Of a DNA stretch of 64,000 nucleotides, positions 32,844-43,823 are shown piece after piece. The first letter of the stretch is position 1. Every line of letters begins with the position of its first letter. The notes under the pieces were generated by a model that worked only from the letters and a program-made list of their open reading frames with translations, was not told the DNA's origin and did no database searches. The stretch is from Streptomyces sp. V3I8 (lineage in GTDB: Bacteria; Actinomycetota; Actinomycetes; Streptomycetales; Streptomycetaceae). The translations under genes were made by a program, and so were the position numbers. The stretch is taken from assembly GCF_030817535.1 (NCBI RefSeq), contig NZ_JAUSZL010000002.1, forward strand, positions 992,001 to 1,056,000. The letters run 5' to 3'.

Positions 32844-33800
32844 CTAGGACGCCCCTTCCCCCTGCCGCTTCGAGGCCCGCAGGCTGGTGAACGTCGTCAC
32901 CGCGAGCACCAGGACGATGAAGCCGAGCGAGAACGGGATACCGATCTCCGGGACGTGCACCCCCGACTCGTGCAGGGCGTGCAGCACCAGTTTGACGCCG
33001 ATGAAGCCGAGGATCACCGACAGGCCGTAACTGAGGTGGACGAGCCGTTCGAGCAGGCCGCCGATCAGGAAGTACAGCTGCCGCAGGCCCATGAGCGCGA
33101 AGGCGTTCGCGGTGAAGACGATGTACGGCTCCTCGGTCAGGCCGTAGATGGCCGGGATGGAGTCCAGGGCGAACAGGACGTCCGTGGAGCCGATGGCCAG
33201 CATGACCACCAGCATCGGGGTCATCACGCGCCGGCCGCCCTGTTCCACCCACAGCTTGGTGCCGTGGTAGCGGTCGGCCACCCCGAAGCGCCGCTCGACG
33301 GCCCTGAGCAGTTTGTTCTCCTCGTACTCGTCCTCGCCGTGCCCCTTGCGGGCGTCCTGGACCAGCTTCCACGCGGTCCAGATCAGGAACGCCCCGAAGA
33401 GGTAGAAGACCCAGGAGAACGTGGAGATGATCGCGGCGCCGGCGGCGATGAAGACGGTGCGCAGCACCAGCGCCACCAGGACGCCGACCATCAGCACCCG
33501 CTGCTGGTACGGGGACGGCACCGAGAACTTCGCCATGATCAGCACGAAGACGAAGAGGTTGTCGACGCTGAGGGACTTCTCCGTGACGTATCCGGCGAAG
33601 AACTCGCCCGCCGGACCGCCGCCGGAGACGACCAGCAGGCCGGTGCCGAACGCCACCGCGAGCGCGATCCAGACACCGCTCCAGATGCCCGCCTCCTTGA
33701 GGGAGACGTCGTGGGGGGTGCGTCCGACGAGGAAGTCCACGGCGACGAGCACGCAGAGCACGGCGACGGTCAGCGTCCATACGCCGAAGGTGACGTCCAC
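32844..33800 (-). CDS. TerC family integral membrane protein
   Basis: A 318-residue polytopic membrane protein of the TerC/Alx family, linked to manganese export and tellurite resistance. It has about eight hydrophobic helices and the family's acidic membrane motifs: SLSVDNLFVFVLIM (about residues 77-90) and STDVLFALDSIPAIYGL (about 206-222), whose aspartates bind metal. GTG 33800 is chosen because GGAGG lies 4-6 nt upstream; a GTG or ATG further up at 33824 has no ribosome site. Followed at once by the HAD gene and divergent from the monooxygenase gene. Confidence 0.94.
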   Translation of the reverse strand: MDVTFGVWTLTVAVLCVLVAVDFLVGRTPHDVSLKEAGIWSGVWIALAVAFGTGLLVVSGGGPAGEFFAGYVTEKSLSVDNLFVFVLIMAKFSVPSPYQQRVLMVGVLVALVLRTVFIAAGAAIISTFSWVFYLFGAFLIWTAWKLVQDARKGHGEDEYEENKLLRAVERRFGVADRYHGTKLWVEQGGRRVMTPMLVVMLAIGSTDVLFALDSIPAIYGLTEEPYIVFTANAFALMGLRQLYFLIGGLLERLVHLSYGLSVILGFIGVKLVLHALHESGVHVPEIGIPFSLGFIVLVLAVTTFTSLRASKRQGEGAS

Positions 33801-33886
33801 GGTTCCTCCGGAGGCCGGTGTCACGGATGACAGAACAAAACCACTTCCGGCGGGAATCCTGGGGCTCCCGCGCTGTTGAACCCCCT

Positions 33887-34924
33887 GTGAGCTCAGTGAT
33901 CGCGTCGACCCGCTTCTCCGTCCTGGACCGCTCCCGCATCCGGGAGGGGCACACGGCGTCCGAGGCGCTGCGCGACACCGTCCGGCTGGCGCGGGACCTG
34001 GAGCGGCTCGGCTACCACCGGCTCTGGGTCGCGGAGCACCACGGCGTGCCGGGGGTCGCCGGGTCCGCGCCGACCGTACTGGCCGCCGCGGTCGCCGCCG
34101 CGACGCGCACGATCCGGGTCGGCACCGGCGGGGTGATGCTGCCCAACCACCGGCCCCTGGTGGTGGCCGAGCAGTTCGGCGTCCTGGAGTCCCTGTTCCC
34201 CGGCCGCATCGACATGGGCCTGGGCCGCTCGGTGGGGTTCACCGACGGCGTCCGCAGGGCGCTGGGCCGGGACAAGGACGTCGCGGACGACTTCGCGGCG
34301 CAGCTGGACGAACTGCTCGGCTGGTTCCGCGGCACGTCCCCGACCGGTGTGCACGCCCGCCCCGCCGAGGGCCTGACCGTTCCGCCGTTCGTGCTCGCCA
34401 TGGGCGAGGGCGCCACGATCGCGGCCCGGGCCGGCCTGCCGATGGTGATCGGCGACCTCAGGAACCGCGAGAAGATGCGGCGCGGCGTCGACCACTACCG
34501 CGAGACGTTCCGCCCGTCGGTGTGGGCGCGGGAGCCGTACGTCGTCGTCTCGGGCACGGTCGCGGTCGCGGCCACCTCCGAGGAGGCCCGCCGCCTGCTG
34601 CTCCCCGAGGCCTGGTCGATGGCCCACTCACGCACGCACGGCACGTTCCCGCCGCTGCCGCCCGCCGAACGCGTCGGGTCCCTGCCGATGACGGACAGGG
34701 AGCGCGGCTTCTACGAGTCGGGCCTCACCGGCCACATCGCGGGCACCGAGGACCAGGTCGCCCACGAGCTGGAGACGGTGCTCGGGGAGACGGCCGCCGA
34801 CGAGTTCCTGGTCACCACCAGCACGTACGACCGGGAGGCGCTGCTCGACTCGTACCGGCGGCTGGCGCGGGTCGCGGACCTCGGGGCGGCCCGGCCGCCG
34901 TACCCGTCGCTTCAGGCCCAATAA
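33887..34924 (+). CDS. LLM class flavin-dependent oxidoreductase
   Basis: A 345-residue luciferase-like monooxygenase (TIM barrel) of the MsnO8-type subgroup that uses reduced FMN or F420. Family blocks: LGYHRLWVAEHHGVPGVAGSAPTVLAAAVAAAT (about 43-75), VGTGGVMLPNHRPLVVAEQF, LFPGRIDMGLGRSVGFTDG and, near the end, ETAADEFLVTTSTYDR. The GTG at 33887 begins the conserved ISVLD-like N terminus; the frame is open further upstream but without start signals. Substrate unknown. Its last 13 bp overlap the end of the convergent acyl-CoA synthetase gene. Confidence 0.9.
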   Translation: MSSVIASTRFSVLDRSRIREGHTASEALRDTVRLARDLERLGYHRLWVAEHHGVPGVAGSAPTVLAAAVAAATRTIRVGTGGVMLPNHRPLVVAEQFGVLESLFPGRIDMGLGRSVGFTDGVRRALGRDKDVADDFAAQLDELLGWFRGTSPTGVHARPAEGLTVPPFVLAMGEGATIAARAGLPMVIGDLRNREKMRRGVDHYRETFRPSVWAREPYVVVSGTVAVAATSEEARRLLLPEAWSMAHSRTHGTFPPLPPAERVGSLPMTDRERGFYESGLTGHIAGTEDQVAHELETVLGETAADEFLVTTSTYDREALLDSYRRLARVADLGAARPPYPSLQAQ

Positions 34925-36432
34925 GCTTTCCTGAGGCGGGACTTGGCCAGTTTGCCCGTCGCCGTGCGGGGCAGCGCGTCCGTGAAGTCGACGCTGCGGG
35001 GCGCCTTGTAGTGGGCGATGCGGGCGCGCACGAAGTCCAGGAGTTCGCGTTCGAGGGCGGGGCCGGGGACCGCGCCGGGGGCCGGCTGGACGACCGCCTT
35101 GACCGCCTCGCCCATCTCCGCGTCCGGGACGCCGACGACCGCGACGTCGGCGACCTCCGGGTGCAGGGTGAGGCAGTCCTCGACCTCCTGCGGGTAGATG
35201 TTGACACCGCCGGAGATGATCGTGAACGCCCTGCGGTCGGTGAGGAACAGGTAGCCGTCCTCGTCGACGTGCCCGATGTCGCCCGTGGTCGTCCAGTTCG
35301 GATGCGCGGGGTGCTGCGCCTCCCGGGTGCGGGCCTCGTCGTTGTGGTAGCGGAAGGGCAGTTCGTCGCGCTCGAAGTACACGGTCCCGGTCTCGCCGAC
35401 GGGCAGTTCCCCGCCGTCCTCGCCGCAGATCCGCAGCTCGCCGAGGAAGCCGCCGCGGCCCACCGTCCCGGGCTTGCGCAGCCACTCGTCGGGGCCGACG
35501 AAGGTGATGCCGTTGGCCTCCGTCGCCGAGTAGTACTCGTACAGGACGGGCCCCCACCAGTCCATCATCCGCCGCTTGACCTCGACGGGGCAGGGCGCGG
35601 CGGCGTGGATGGCGACCTTCAGCGACGACACGTCGTACGCCTCGCGCACCTCCTGCGGCAGTTTCAGCATCCGTACGAACATGGTGGGCACCCATTGGCT
35701 GTGCGTGACCCGGTGCCGTTCGACCGCCGCCAGTGCCCGGCGCGGGTCGAAGGAGTCCAGGGAGTCCATGAGGACGACCGTGCCGCCCGTCGCGGTCACC
35801 ACGAAGCCGAAGCGCAGGGGCGCCGCGTGGTAGAGCGGGGCCGGGCAGAGGTAGACGGAGTCCTCACCGAAGCCGTACATGGGTTGGAAGAGCAGTTGGT
35901 ACATGCTCATCTCCTCGCGGACGTCTCCTTCGGGGAGCGTCGGCGCGATGCCCTTGGGCAGACCGGTGGTGCCGGACGAGTAGAGCATGTCGGCGCCGCG
36001 GGGCTGGTGGTCCGGGGGCTCGGGCGAGGCGTCGGCGAGGGCCCGCTCGTACGAGCCGTCGTCGAAGTCCAGGTGCAGCACGGTGTCCGGTGCCAGTTCG
36101 CGCACGCCGCGGCCCAGCCCGGCGAGCGGGCCCGAGACGACGAGCGCCTTCGCACCGCAGTCGCGGACGATGTAGGCGGCCTCGTCGGCGGTCAGGTGGT
36201 GGTTGACCAGGGTCAGGTAGAGGCCGGAGCGCAGAGCCGCCCAGAGGACCTCCAGGACGCGCGGGTCGTTGTCGGACAGGAGCGCCAGGTGGTCGCCCAC
36301 GCGCAGTCCGGCGGACCGCAGGTGGTCCGCGAGCCGCAGGGAGCGGTCCTCCAACTGGCCGTAGGTGAGGGCACGGCCGCCGTCCGCGGTGACGACGGCC
36401 GTCCTGGCGGGGTCGTACGCTCCGGGGTACAT
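34912..36432 (-). CDS. acyl-CoA synthetase (AMP-forming)
   Basis: A 506-residue ANL-superfamily ligase that activates a carboxylic acid as acyl-AMP and then acyl-CoA. The P-loop is YSSGTTGLPKG (about residues 150-160), the adenine motif YEYYSATEANG (about 299-309), the hinge region TGDIGHVDEDGYLFLTDR (about 387-404) and the C-terminal catalytic lysine in GKLAKSRLR (about 494-502). It resembles FadD-type fatty-acid CoA ligases; chain length cannot be judged. ATG 36432 is preceded by TACCGT six nt upstream, a leaderless arrangement. A decayed acyltransferase gene lies just upstream on the same strand, so an acyl-lipid context is possible. Confidence 0.92.
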   Translation of the reverse strand: MYPGAYDPARTAVVTADGGRALTYGQLEDRSLRLADHLRSAGLRVGDHLALLSDNDPRVLEVLWAALRSGLYLTLVNHHLTADEAAYIVRDCGAKALVVSGPLAGLGRGVRELAPDTVLHLDFDDGSYERALADASPEPPDHQPRGADMLYSSGTTGLPKGIAPTLPEGDVREEMSMYQLLFQPMYGFGEDSVYLCPAPLYHAAPLRFGFVVTATGGTVVLMDSLDSFDPRRALAAVERHRVTHSQWVPTMFVRMLKLPQEVREAYDVSSLKVAIHAAAPCPVEVKRRMMDWWGPVLYEYYSATEANGITFVGPDEWLRKPGTVGRGGFLGELRICGEDGGELPVGETGTVYFERDELPFRYHNDEARTREAQHPAHPNWTTTGDIGHVDEDGYLFLTDRRAFTIISGGVNIYPQEVEDCLTLHPEVADVAVVGVPDAEMGEAVKAVVQPAPGAVPGPALERELLDFVRARIAHYKAPRSVDFTDALPRTATGKLAKSRLRKAYWA

Positions 36433-36438
36433 GCGGGG

Positions 36439-36444
36439 ACGGTA
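36439..36444 (-). promoter_or_regulatory. -10 box of the acyl-CoA synthetase gene
   Basis: TACCGT on the minus strand ends 6 nt before ATG 36432. Confidence 0.5.
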
Positions 36445-36479
36445 CCCCGGGGCGGTGACGGAACGTCAGGCCTCTGCAG

Positions 36480-36740
36480 CGGCTTGCGTGTGCGCGTGGG
36501 CCGCGGGGTGCGCGGCACGGGCGGACGTGCGCCTCGGCCACGGGACCGGGGACCGACACGACCCGCCGCACCGAGACGAGCAGCGAGTCGTCGCCCACGA
36601 ACGCGGGCGCGGTGCTCAGCCCGCCCCCGTCGTACCGGTACTGCAGGCGCACCGGCTGGACGGCCGCCCCCGCGTCGAGGGCGGCCTGGAAGGCGGCCGG
36701 CAGCGGGATGTCGAGCCAGGAGACGGAGCGGCGCGGCGGA
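36480..36740 (-). pseudogene. remnant of a PlsC-type lysophospholipid acyltransferase
   Basis: On the minus strand one frame reads SVSWLDIPLPAAFQAALDAG, then VQPVRLQYRYDGGGLSTAP and AFVGDDSLLVSVRRVV, which is the C-terminal half of 1-acylglycerol-3-phosphate acyltransferases. SVSWLDI resembles the N-terminal HxxxxD block (usually HVSWLD, with the catalytic histidine here a serine) and is joined directly to sequence that normally follows about 100 residues later. There is no start codon with a ribosome site and no N-terminal membrane segment, and downstream the frame dissolves into the acyl-CoA synthetase gene. I read it as a gene that lost its N terminus and an internal segment. Confidence 0.65.
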
Positions 36741-37028
36741 CCGTGACGTACGGTCCGTGCGCTCCTGTTCTTCCGGTCCCGGCTGACCGCCGGGCAACCC
36801 GTGGAGAGAGACCGGGTGCGGGCTCGGCGAATGGCAGGGGTGCTTGGCGGGACCGGGGTTGAGCACCACGTCGGTCCCGCCCGTCCGCACCCTCGGCGAA
36901 CGTTTTTTCGGCCACCGATCCAGGCAGCCAGGTGAGGGCCCCGTAAGGGGCGCGGGGAGCGGCGCGACCGGCCCCCGCCGGCCGGCGGCCGGACAACGAC
37001 CGAGGCGGTTTCCGCGGTCGGCGGAGCC
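36741..37028. other. gene-free interval with dispersed repeat, copy 3
   Basis: No gene is seen. At about 36941-36985 the sequence GTAAGGGGCGCGGGGAGCGGCGCGACCGG is a variant of the intergenic repeat found near 20907, 41592 and 60388. The interval lies downstream of sdhB and probably holds its terminator. Confidence 0.6.
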
Positions 37029-37774
37029 CTATCGCCTGGACCCCTTGCGAGTCGCCCGCAGCCACTCCTTGTTCATCCCGGTGATGGACATCAGCGGGAT
37101 CCCCTTGGGGCAGGCGGTCGCGCACTCACCCGCGAGCGTGCATCCCCCGAACCCCTCCTCGTCCATCTGCGCCACCATGTCCAGCACCCGCGTCTCCCGC
37201 TCGGGCGCCCCCTGCGGCAGCACGTTCAGATGGTTCACCTTCGCCGAGGTGAACAGGCTCGCGGACCCGTTCGGGCAGGCCGCCACGCACGCCCCGCACC
37301 CGATGCACTCGGCGTGCTCGAACGCGAAGTCCGCGTCGGGCTTGGGCACCGGCGTGGCGTGCGCCTCCGGCGCGGCCCCCGTCGGCGCGGTCACGTACCC
37401 GCCGGCCTGGATGATCCGGTCGAAGGCGGTCCGGTCGACCACCAGGTCCTTGACGACCGGGAAGGCGGCCGCCCGCCACGGCTCGATGTCGATCGTGTCG
37501 CCGTCCTGGAAGGACCGCATGTGCAGCTGGCAGGTGGTCGTGCGCTCGGGCCCGTGCGCGTCGCCGTTGATGACGAGCGAGCACGCGCCGCAGATGCCCT
37601 CGCGGCAGTCGTGGTCGAAGGCGACCGGGTCGTCCCCCCGGAGGATGAGCTCCTCGTTGAGGGTGTCCAGCATCTCCAGGAAGGACATGTCGGCCGAGAT
37701 GCCGTCCACTTCGTACGTGGACATGGCTCCGTCGGCGTCGGCGTTCCGCTGCCGCCAGACGCGCAGGGTGAGCT

Positions 37775-37778
<4 letters not shown>
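37029..37778 (-). CDS. sdhB: succinate dehydrogenase iron-sulfur subunit
   Basis: A 249-residue SdhB. It passes electrons from FAD to the membrane quinone. Cluster motifs are complete: [16 protein letters not shown] with a later cysteine in TTTCQLH for the [2Fe-2S] centre, [11 protein letters not shown] for [4Fe-4S], and [16 protein letters not shown] for the third centre. The ATG at 37778 overlaps the TGA of sdhA by 4 bp. Like other type B enzymes it is encoded third in an sdhC-sdhA-sdhB operon and probably works with menaquinone. Confidence 0.97.
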
Positions 37779-39772
<1,994 letters not shown>

Positions 39773-39773
39773 A

Positions 39774-40481
39774 TCAGCTCACCACTCCGGTCATCACACC
39801 TACGGGTACGGCGATGAAGCCCGCCGTCAGCACCAGCGCGAGCACGTCGGCGACGGTCTTCAAGGCCCGGTCGCGGGTGCGGCTGCCCACGCCGAGGGTC
39901 TGTGCCGCGCTCCAGAAGCCGTGCCGGACGTGCAGGCCGAGCGCGAGCATCGCGACGATGTAGACGACGTTGCCGTACCAGGTGGAGAAGGTGTCGATGA
40001 CGTTCTGGTACGGGTGCCCGGACTGGAAGCCGTTCGGGTGCACGGTGCCGGTCGTCAGGTCCAGGATGTGCCAGACGATGAACAGGCCGAGGATGATCCC
40101 GCCCCAGCGCATGGTGCGCGTCGCGTAACCGGCCCGGGGCTTCTTGTGCACGTACTTCGTGGGGCGCGCCCGGAGGTCGCGGCGGCTGAGCTGGTAGGCG
40201 GACACGGCGTGCGCGACGACGGCGACGACCAGGACCACGCGGACGATCCACAGCGCCCACTCGTGGTGCAGGAAGGGCTCGCCGAGGGTGCGCAGCCAGT
40301 GCGCGTAGTGGTTGAAGTCGCCCGAGCCGAAGAAGATCTTGAGGTTGCCCAGCATGTGGACGACCAGGTACCCCAGCATGATCAGGCCGCTGACGGCCAT
40401 CACGGTCTTCTTGCCGACGGACGAGTCCCACATGGTGCGCGTCATGGACGGTTTTCGGTCCGTCCGCGTTGCCAGAGCCAT
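39774..40481 (-). CDS. sdhC: succinate dehydrogenase cytochrome b subunit
   Basis: A 235-residue membrane anchor of the SdhC cytochrome b558 type, with five hydrophobic helices ([21 protein letters not shown], the [21 protein letters not shown] region, [34 protein letters not shown], and a C-terminal [18 protein letters not shown]). Histidines within helices I, II, III and IV supply the heme ligands, as in diheme type B enzymes. ATG 40481 starts a short positively charged N terminus. It shares a 94-bp control region with the divergent LysR gene. Confidence 0.93.
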   Translation of the reverse strand: MALATRTDRKPSMTRTMWDSSVGKKTVMAVSGLIMLGYLVVHMLGNLKIFFGSGDFNHYAHWLRTLGEPFLHHEWALWIVRVVLVVAVVAHAVSAYQLSRRDLRARPTKYVHKKPRAGYATRTMRWGGIILGLFIVWHILDLTTGTVHPNGFQSGHPYQNVIDTFSTWYGNVVYIVAMLALGLHVRHGFWSAAQTLGVGSRTRDRALKTVADVLALVLTAGFIAVPVGVMTGVVS

Positions 40482-40540
40482 GTGATCGACATTACGGCCG
40501 ATCCGGCCGATCGGTCCAAGACATGGTACGGCTGGTTTCC

Positions 40541-40555
40541 ATAGGCACTGTCTAT
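40541..40555. promoter_or_regulatory. LysR-type binding site in the sdhC-lysR interval
   Basis: ATAGGCACTGTCTAT is a palindrome with 4-bp arms (ATAG-N7-CTAT) and contains the T-N11-A core expected of LysR-type binding sites. It lies between the two divergent starts, about 60 bp before sdhC and 21 bp before the regulator's own start. Confidence 0.6.
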
Positions 40556-40575
40556 CATCGGCGTACGATGACGGG

Positions 40576-41460
40576 ATGCAGTTCCAGCAGCTCCAGTACT
40601 TCGTGGCGGTCGCCGAGACCCGGCACTTCACCCGGGCCGCCGATCTGGTCCATGTCGCCCAGCCGTCGCTCTCCCAGCAGATCAAGGCGCTGGAGCGGGA
40701 GCTGGGGGCCGACCTGTTCCTGCGGGCGCGCGGGAACATCACGCTCACCGACGCCGGGGAGGCCCTGCTGCCACTGGCCCGGCGCATCCTCGCGGACGCG
40801 GACACCGCCCGGTACGAGGTGCAGGAGCTGGTCCAGCTGCGCAGCGGGCGGGTCCGGCTGGGCGCGACCCCGAGTCTGTGCACGGGGCTGCTGCCGGACG
40901 TGCTGCGCGCCTTCCACGACCGGTACCCGGGGATCAGGCTGCTGATCGAGGAGGGGGGCTCCCACGACCTCGTACGGGAGCTGGCCCGCGGGGCGCTCGA
41001 TCTGGCCCTCGTGGTCCTGCCGCTGCCGACGCCGTCGCCCGCGCTGACCACGGTGGAGGTGCTGCGGGAGGACCTGGTCGTGGTGTCCTCGCCGGAGGCG
41101 CCGGCGCCGGGGCGTGGCCGGCGGACCGTGGACATCCCGGATCTGGAGGGGGAACGGCTGGTGATGTTCCGGCACGGGTACGACCTGCGGGAGCTGACCG
41201 TCGCCGCGTGCCGCTCCGCGGGGTTCGAGCCGGACTTCGCGGTGGAGGGCGGGGAGATGGACGCCGTCCTGGGGTTCGTGCGGGCGGGTCTCGGGGTGGC
41301 CGTGGTGCCGCGGATGGTGGCGACCCGGTCGGGGCGGGGCCTGCGGGTGACGCCGCTCGCCCGGCCCGGTCTCGCCCGGACCATCGCGCTGGCGCACCGC
41401 AGTGACGTGGCTCCGCCCCGGGCGGCCCGCGAGCTGCAGCGGATGCTGCTGGAACGGTGA
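40576..41460 (+). CDS. LysR family regulator divergent from sdhCAB
   Basis: A 294-residue LysR-type regulator. The N-terminal helix-turn-helix is canonical: QLQYFVAVAETRHFTRAADLVHVAQPSLSQQIKALERELG (residues 6-45). The effector domain has the usual two-lobed pattern, with RVRLGATPSLCTGLLPDVLRAF, LDLALVVLPLP and GLGVAVVPRMVA. TACGAT (40564-40569) ends 6 nt before the ATG, so the message is probably leaderless. The palindrome in the shared control region suggests it regulates itself and the succinate dehydrogenase operon. Co-inducer unknown. Confidence 0.93.
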   Translation: MQFQQLQYFVAVAETRHFTRAADLVHVAQPSLSQQIKALERELGADLFLRARGNITLTDAGEALLPLARRILADADTARYEVQELVQLRSGRVRLGATPSLCTGLLPDVLRAFHDRYPGIRLLIEEGGSHDLVRELARGALDLALVVLPLPTPSPALTTVEVLREDLVVVSSPEAPAPGRGRRTVDIPDLEGERLVMFRHGYDLRELTVAACRSAGFEPDFAVEGGEMDAVLGFVRAGLGVAVVPRMVATRSGRGLRVTPLARPGLARTIALAHRSDVAPPRAARELQRMLLER

Positions 41461-41538
41461 GCTCCGCTTCGGCTGCCGCTCCCTGGAGCACCGTCGTGGC
41501 ATGGCGCCGCGCGGGGGTGCGGGCCCGCTGTGGCCGGC

Positions 41539-41613
41539 CGCGCAGTTCCCCGCGCCCCTGCTGACGAAAGATCAGGGCGAAGCCCGTCTTCCAGGGGCGC
41601 GGGGAACTGCGCG
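41539..41613. terminator. 22-bp perfect inverted repeat between lysR and the cyclic-di-GMP gene
   Basis: CGCGCAGTTCCCCGCGCC plus CCTG (41539-41560) is fully complementary to 41592-41613, separated by 31 bases. Each arm is a copy of the dispersed intergenic repeat, in opposite orientation. It lies in the convergent interval and probably stops transcription from both sides. Confidence 0.8.
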
Positions 41614-41687
41614 ATCAGCCCCCACGCACCCGCACCCCTGAACCGCACCGCACCCGACAGACCCGGCCCAGCGGAGCGCAAGGGCGG

Positions 41688-43823
41688 TCAGCCCGTCGCG
41701 TCCACCAGGGCCAGGTCGTGGAGCCGGTCCGGCGGCCCGGGGCGGGCGTAGTACCAGCCCTGAGCCGTGTCGCAGCCGAGGATCCGCAGCTGCTCCGCCT
41801 GCGCCCCCGTCTCCACCCCCTCGACCGTGACCGCGAGGTCCAGGCTGTGGGCGAGCGACACGATCCCCTCGACGATCTTGAGGTCGACCGGATCGGCGGG
41901 AAACTGCTGCATGCCCTGCGTGAAGGACCGGTCGAGCTTGAGGATGCTCACCGGCAGCCGCCGCAGGTTGGCGAGGTTCGAGTACCCCGTGCCGAAGTCG
42001 TCGAGCGCGATGTCGACGCCCATCTCGGCGAGCCGCCGCAACGGCTTGAGCAGGTCGTCGTCGGCGCCGATCAGCGCCGACTCGGTGACCTCCAGGCAGA
42101 GCGCGTTCGGTTCGAGACCGGCGCGCTCCAGGATGTCGACCGTGTCGGAGACCAGACCGGGATGGGTCAGCTGGCACGGCGAGAGGTTGACGTTGATGCG
42201 CAGCGGGCCCGCGCCGGAGTGACGTTCCTGCCAGACGCGGGCCTGACGGACCGACTGCTCCAGGACCCACCGGCCCAGCGGCACGATCAGGCCGGTGTGC
42301 TCGGCGAGCGGGATGAACCGGTCGGGGCCGAGCACGCCGTGCTGCGGGTGCAGCCAGCGCACCAGGGCCTCGGCACCGTGCACACTGCCGTCGCCGAGGT
42401 GGACGAGCGGCTGGTACTCGATGAAGAACTCGCCCCGCTCCAGTGCGGCGGGCAGCGCCGTGGTGAGCCCGTGCCGGGTGATGGCACGGGCGTCGGCCTC
42501 GGCGTCGGCCAGCTCGTACCGGTTGCCGCCCGCCGACTTGGCGCGGTACATCGTGATGTCGGCGCTGCGCAGCACCTCCGCCGGCCCGCGCTCGCCCACC
42601 GGGCCCTCGACGATCCCGATGCTGCCGCGGACCGTCAGGTCCCGGCCGTCGATGCGCACCGGGGTCACCAGGGCGTTCATGATGCGGTCGGCGAGCGCGT
42701 CGACCTCGCTCTCGGTATCGGGCCCGGTCGTCAGGGCCACGAACTCGTCGCCGCCGAGCCGGGCCACCATCTCGCCGGGCGCGGTCGCGCAGGACTGCAG
42801 CCGGTCGGCGACCTCGACGAGCAGCCGGTCCCCCGCCGCGTGCCCGAGGCTGTCGTTGATGGTCTTGAAGCCGTCGAGGTCGAGGTAGCAGAGGCCGAAG
42901 CGCATGCCGTCGCCCGCCGCGAGGGCCTTGTCGAGCCGCTCGAAGAACAGGGTGCGGTTGGGCAGCCCGGTGAGCGCGTCGTGCGTCGCCTCGTACCGCA
43001 GCCGGAGATTGAGCAGCCTGCGCTCGGTGGTGTCCTCCATGAGGGCGAGCTGGAACTGCGGGCGCCCGTCCGCGTCGCGCAGCAGCGAGACGGTGAGGTT
43101 GGTCCACAGCACCGTTCCGTCGGGCCGGTAGAAGGCCTTCTCGACGTGGTAGTGCTCGCGGTCGCCGCTCACCAGTTCCTCGTAGAGCCGCCAGACCTGG
43201 GGGGCGTCCTCGGGGTGGGTCCAGTCGGTGACGTTGCGTCCGCGCACCGACTGCTCGGTGCCGCCGAACATACGCAGCAGGGCGTTGTTCACCTGCAGGA
43301 CGTTGCCGTCGAGATCGGCGACGGCGATGCCTATGGCCGCACCCTCGAAGACCGCGCGGAAGCGCGCCTCGGTGGCGTGCAGGGCGTCCGCGACGATGCC
43401 CTGGGCCTGGAGGGCGGCGCGCGCGATGTTCTCCTGCTCGGCCAGCGTCCGCTCCCGCAGCGCCCGCGCGAATCCGGCGGCCATGGCGTGCTGCAGCCGC
43501 GCCGAGCGGGCGCGCAGGTCGTCCCGCGGCCCGTCCCCGCCGCAGTAGAGCACCAGGTAGGCGTCGACGCAGTCGAGCGTGGCGCTGAGCGCCTCGGGCT
43601 CGGTGCAGTGCGCCCCGATGAGGGCAGCGCCGACGGCCTGTCCCTCGGCCGCCTCGAACGTCCTGGCCCGCAGCGCCTCGCTGAGCCGCCGGGCGAGCGG
43701 CACGAGGCGCTGCTCGAACTCGGGGCGGGTCAGCGACGTGGCGGTCACCGGGAAGACGGCCCGGCTCCAGATCGTCGCGAACCTGCGCAGTCTGTCCTCC
43801 GGCCCGTCCGGCTCGGCGCTCAT
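41688..43823 (-). CDS. rmdA: PAS-GGDEF-EAL cyclic-di-GMP enzyme, RmdA-like
   Basis: A 711-residue cytoplasmic protein with an N-terminal helical region (1-145), a PAS/PAC sensor (about 148-275: FRAVFEGAAIGIAVADLDGNV; FYRPDGTVLWTN), a GGDEF domain with intact RLGGDEFVAL (about 353-362) and an EAL domain with GAEALVRW (about 481-488), the ECLEVTES-like CLEVTESALIG, DDFGTGYSNL and KLDRSF. Both catalytic signatures are present, so it could both make and cleave c-di-GMP. Architecture and neighbours fit RmdA of S. coelicolor (SCO0928 as I recall), a regulator of development. The ATG overlaps the stop of the upstream methyltransferase gene by 4 bp. Confidence 0.92.
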   Translation of the reverse strand: MSAEPDGPEDRLRRFATIWSRAVFPVTATSLTRPEFEQRLVPLARRLSEALRARTFEAAEGQAVGAALIGAHCTEPEALSATLDCVDAYLVLYCGGDGPRDDLRARSARLQHAMAAGFARALRERTLAEQENIARAALQAQGIVADALHATEARFRAVFEGAAIGIAVADLDGNVLQVNNALLRMFGGTEQSVRGRNVTDWTHPEDAPQVWRLYEELVSGDREHYHVEKAFYRPDGTVLWTNLTVSLLRDADGRPQFQLALMEDTTERRLLNLRLRYEATHDALTGLPNRTLFFERLDKALAAGDGMRFGLCYLDLDGFKTINDSLGHAAGDRLLVEVADRLQSCATAPGEMVARLGGDEFVALTTGPDTESEVDALADRIMNALVTPVRIDGRDLTVRGSIGIVEGPVGERGPAEVLRSADITMYRAKSAGGNRYELADAEADARAITRHGLTTALPAALERGEFFIEYQPLVHLGDGSVHGAEALVRWLHPQHGVLGPDRFIPLAEHTGLIVPLGRWVLEQSVRQARVWQERHSGAGPLRINVNLSPCQLTHPGLVSDTVDILERAGLEPNALCLEVTESALIGADDDLLKPLRRLAEMGVDIALDDFGTGYSNLANLRRLPVSILKLDRSFTQGMQQFPADPVDLKIVEGIVSLAHSLDLAVTVEGVETGAQAEQLRILGCDTAQGWYYARPGPPDRLHDLALVDATG

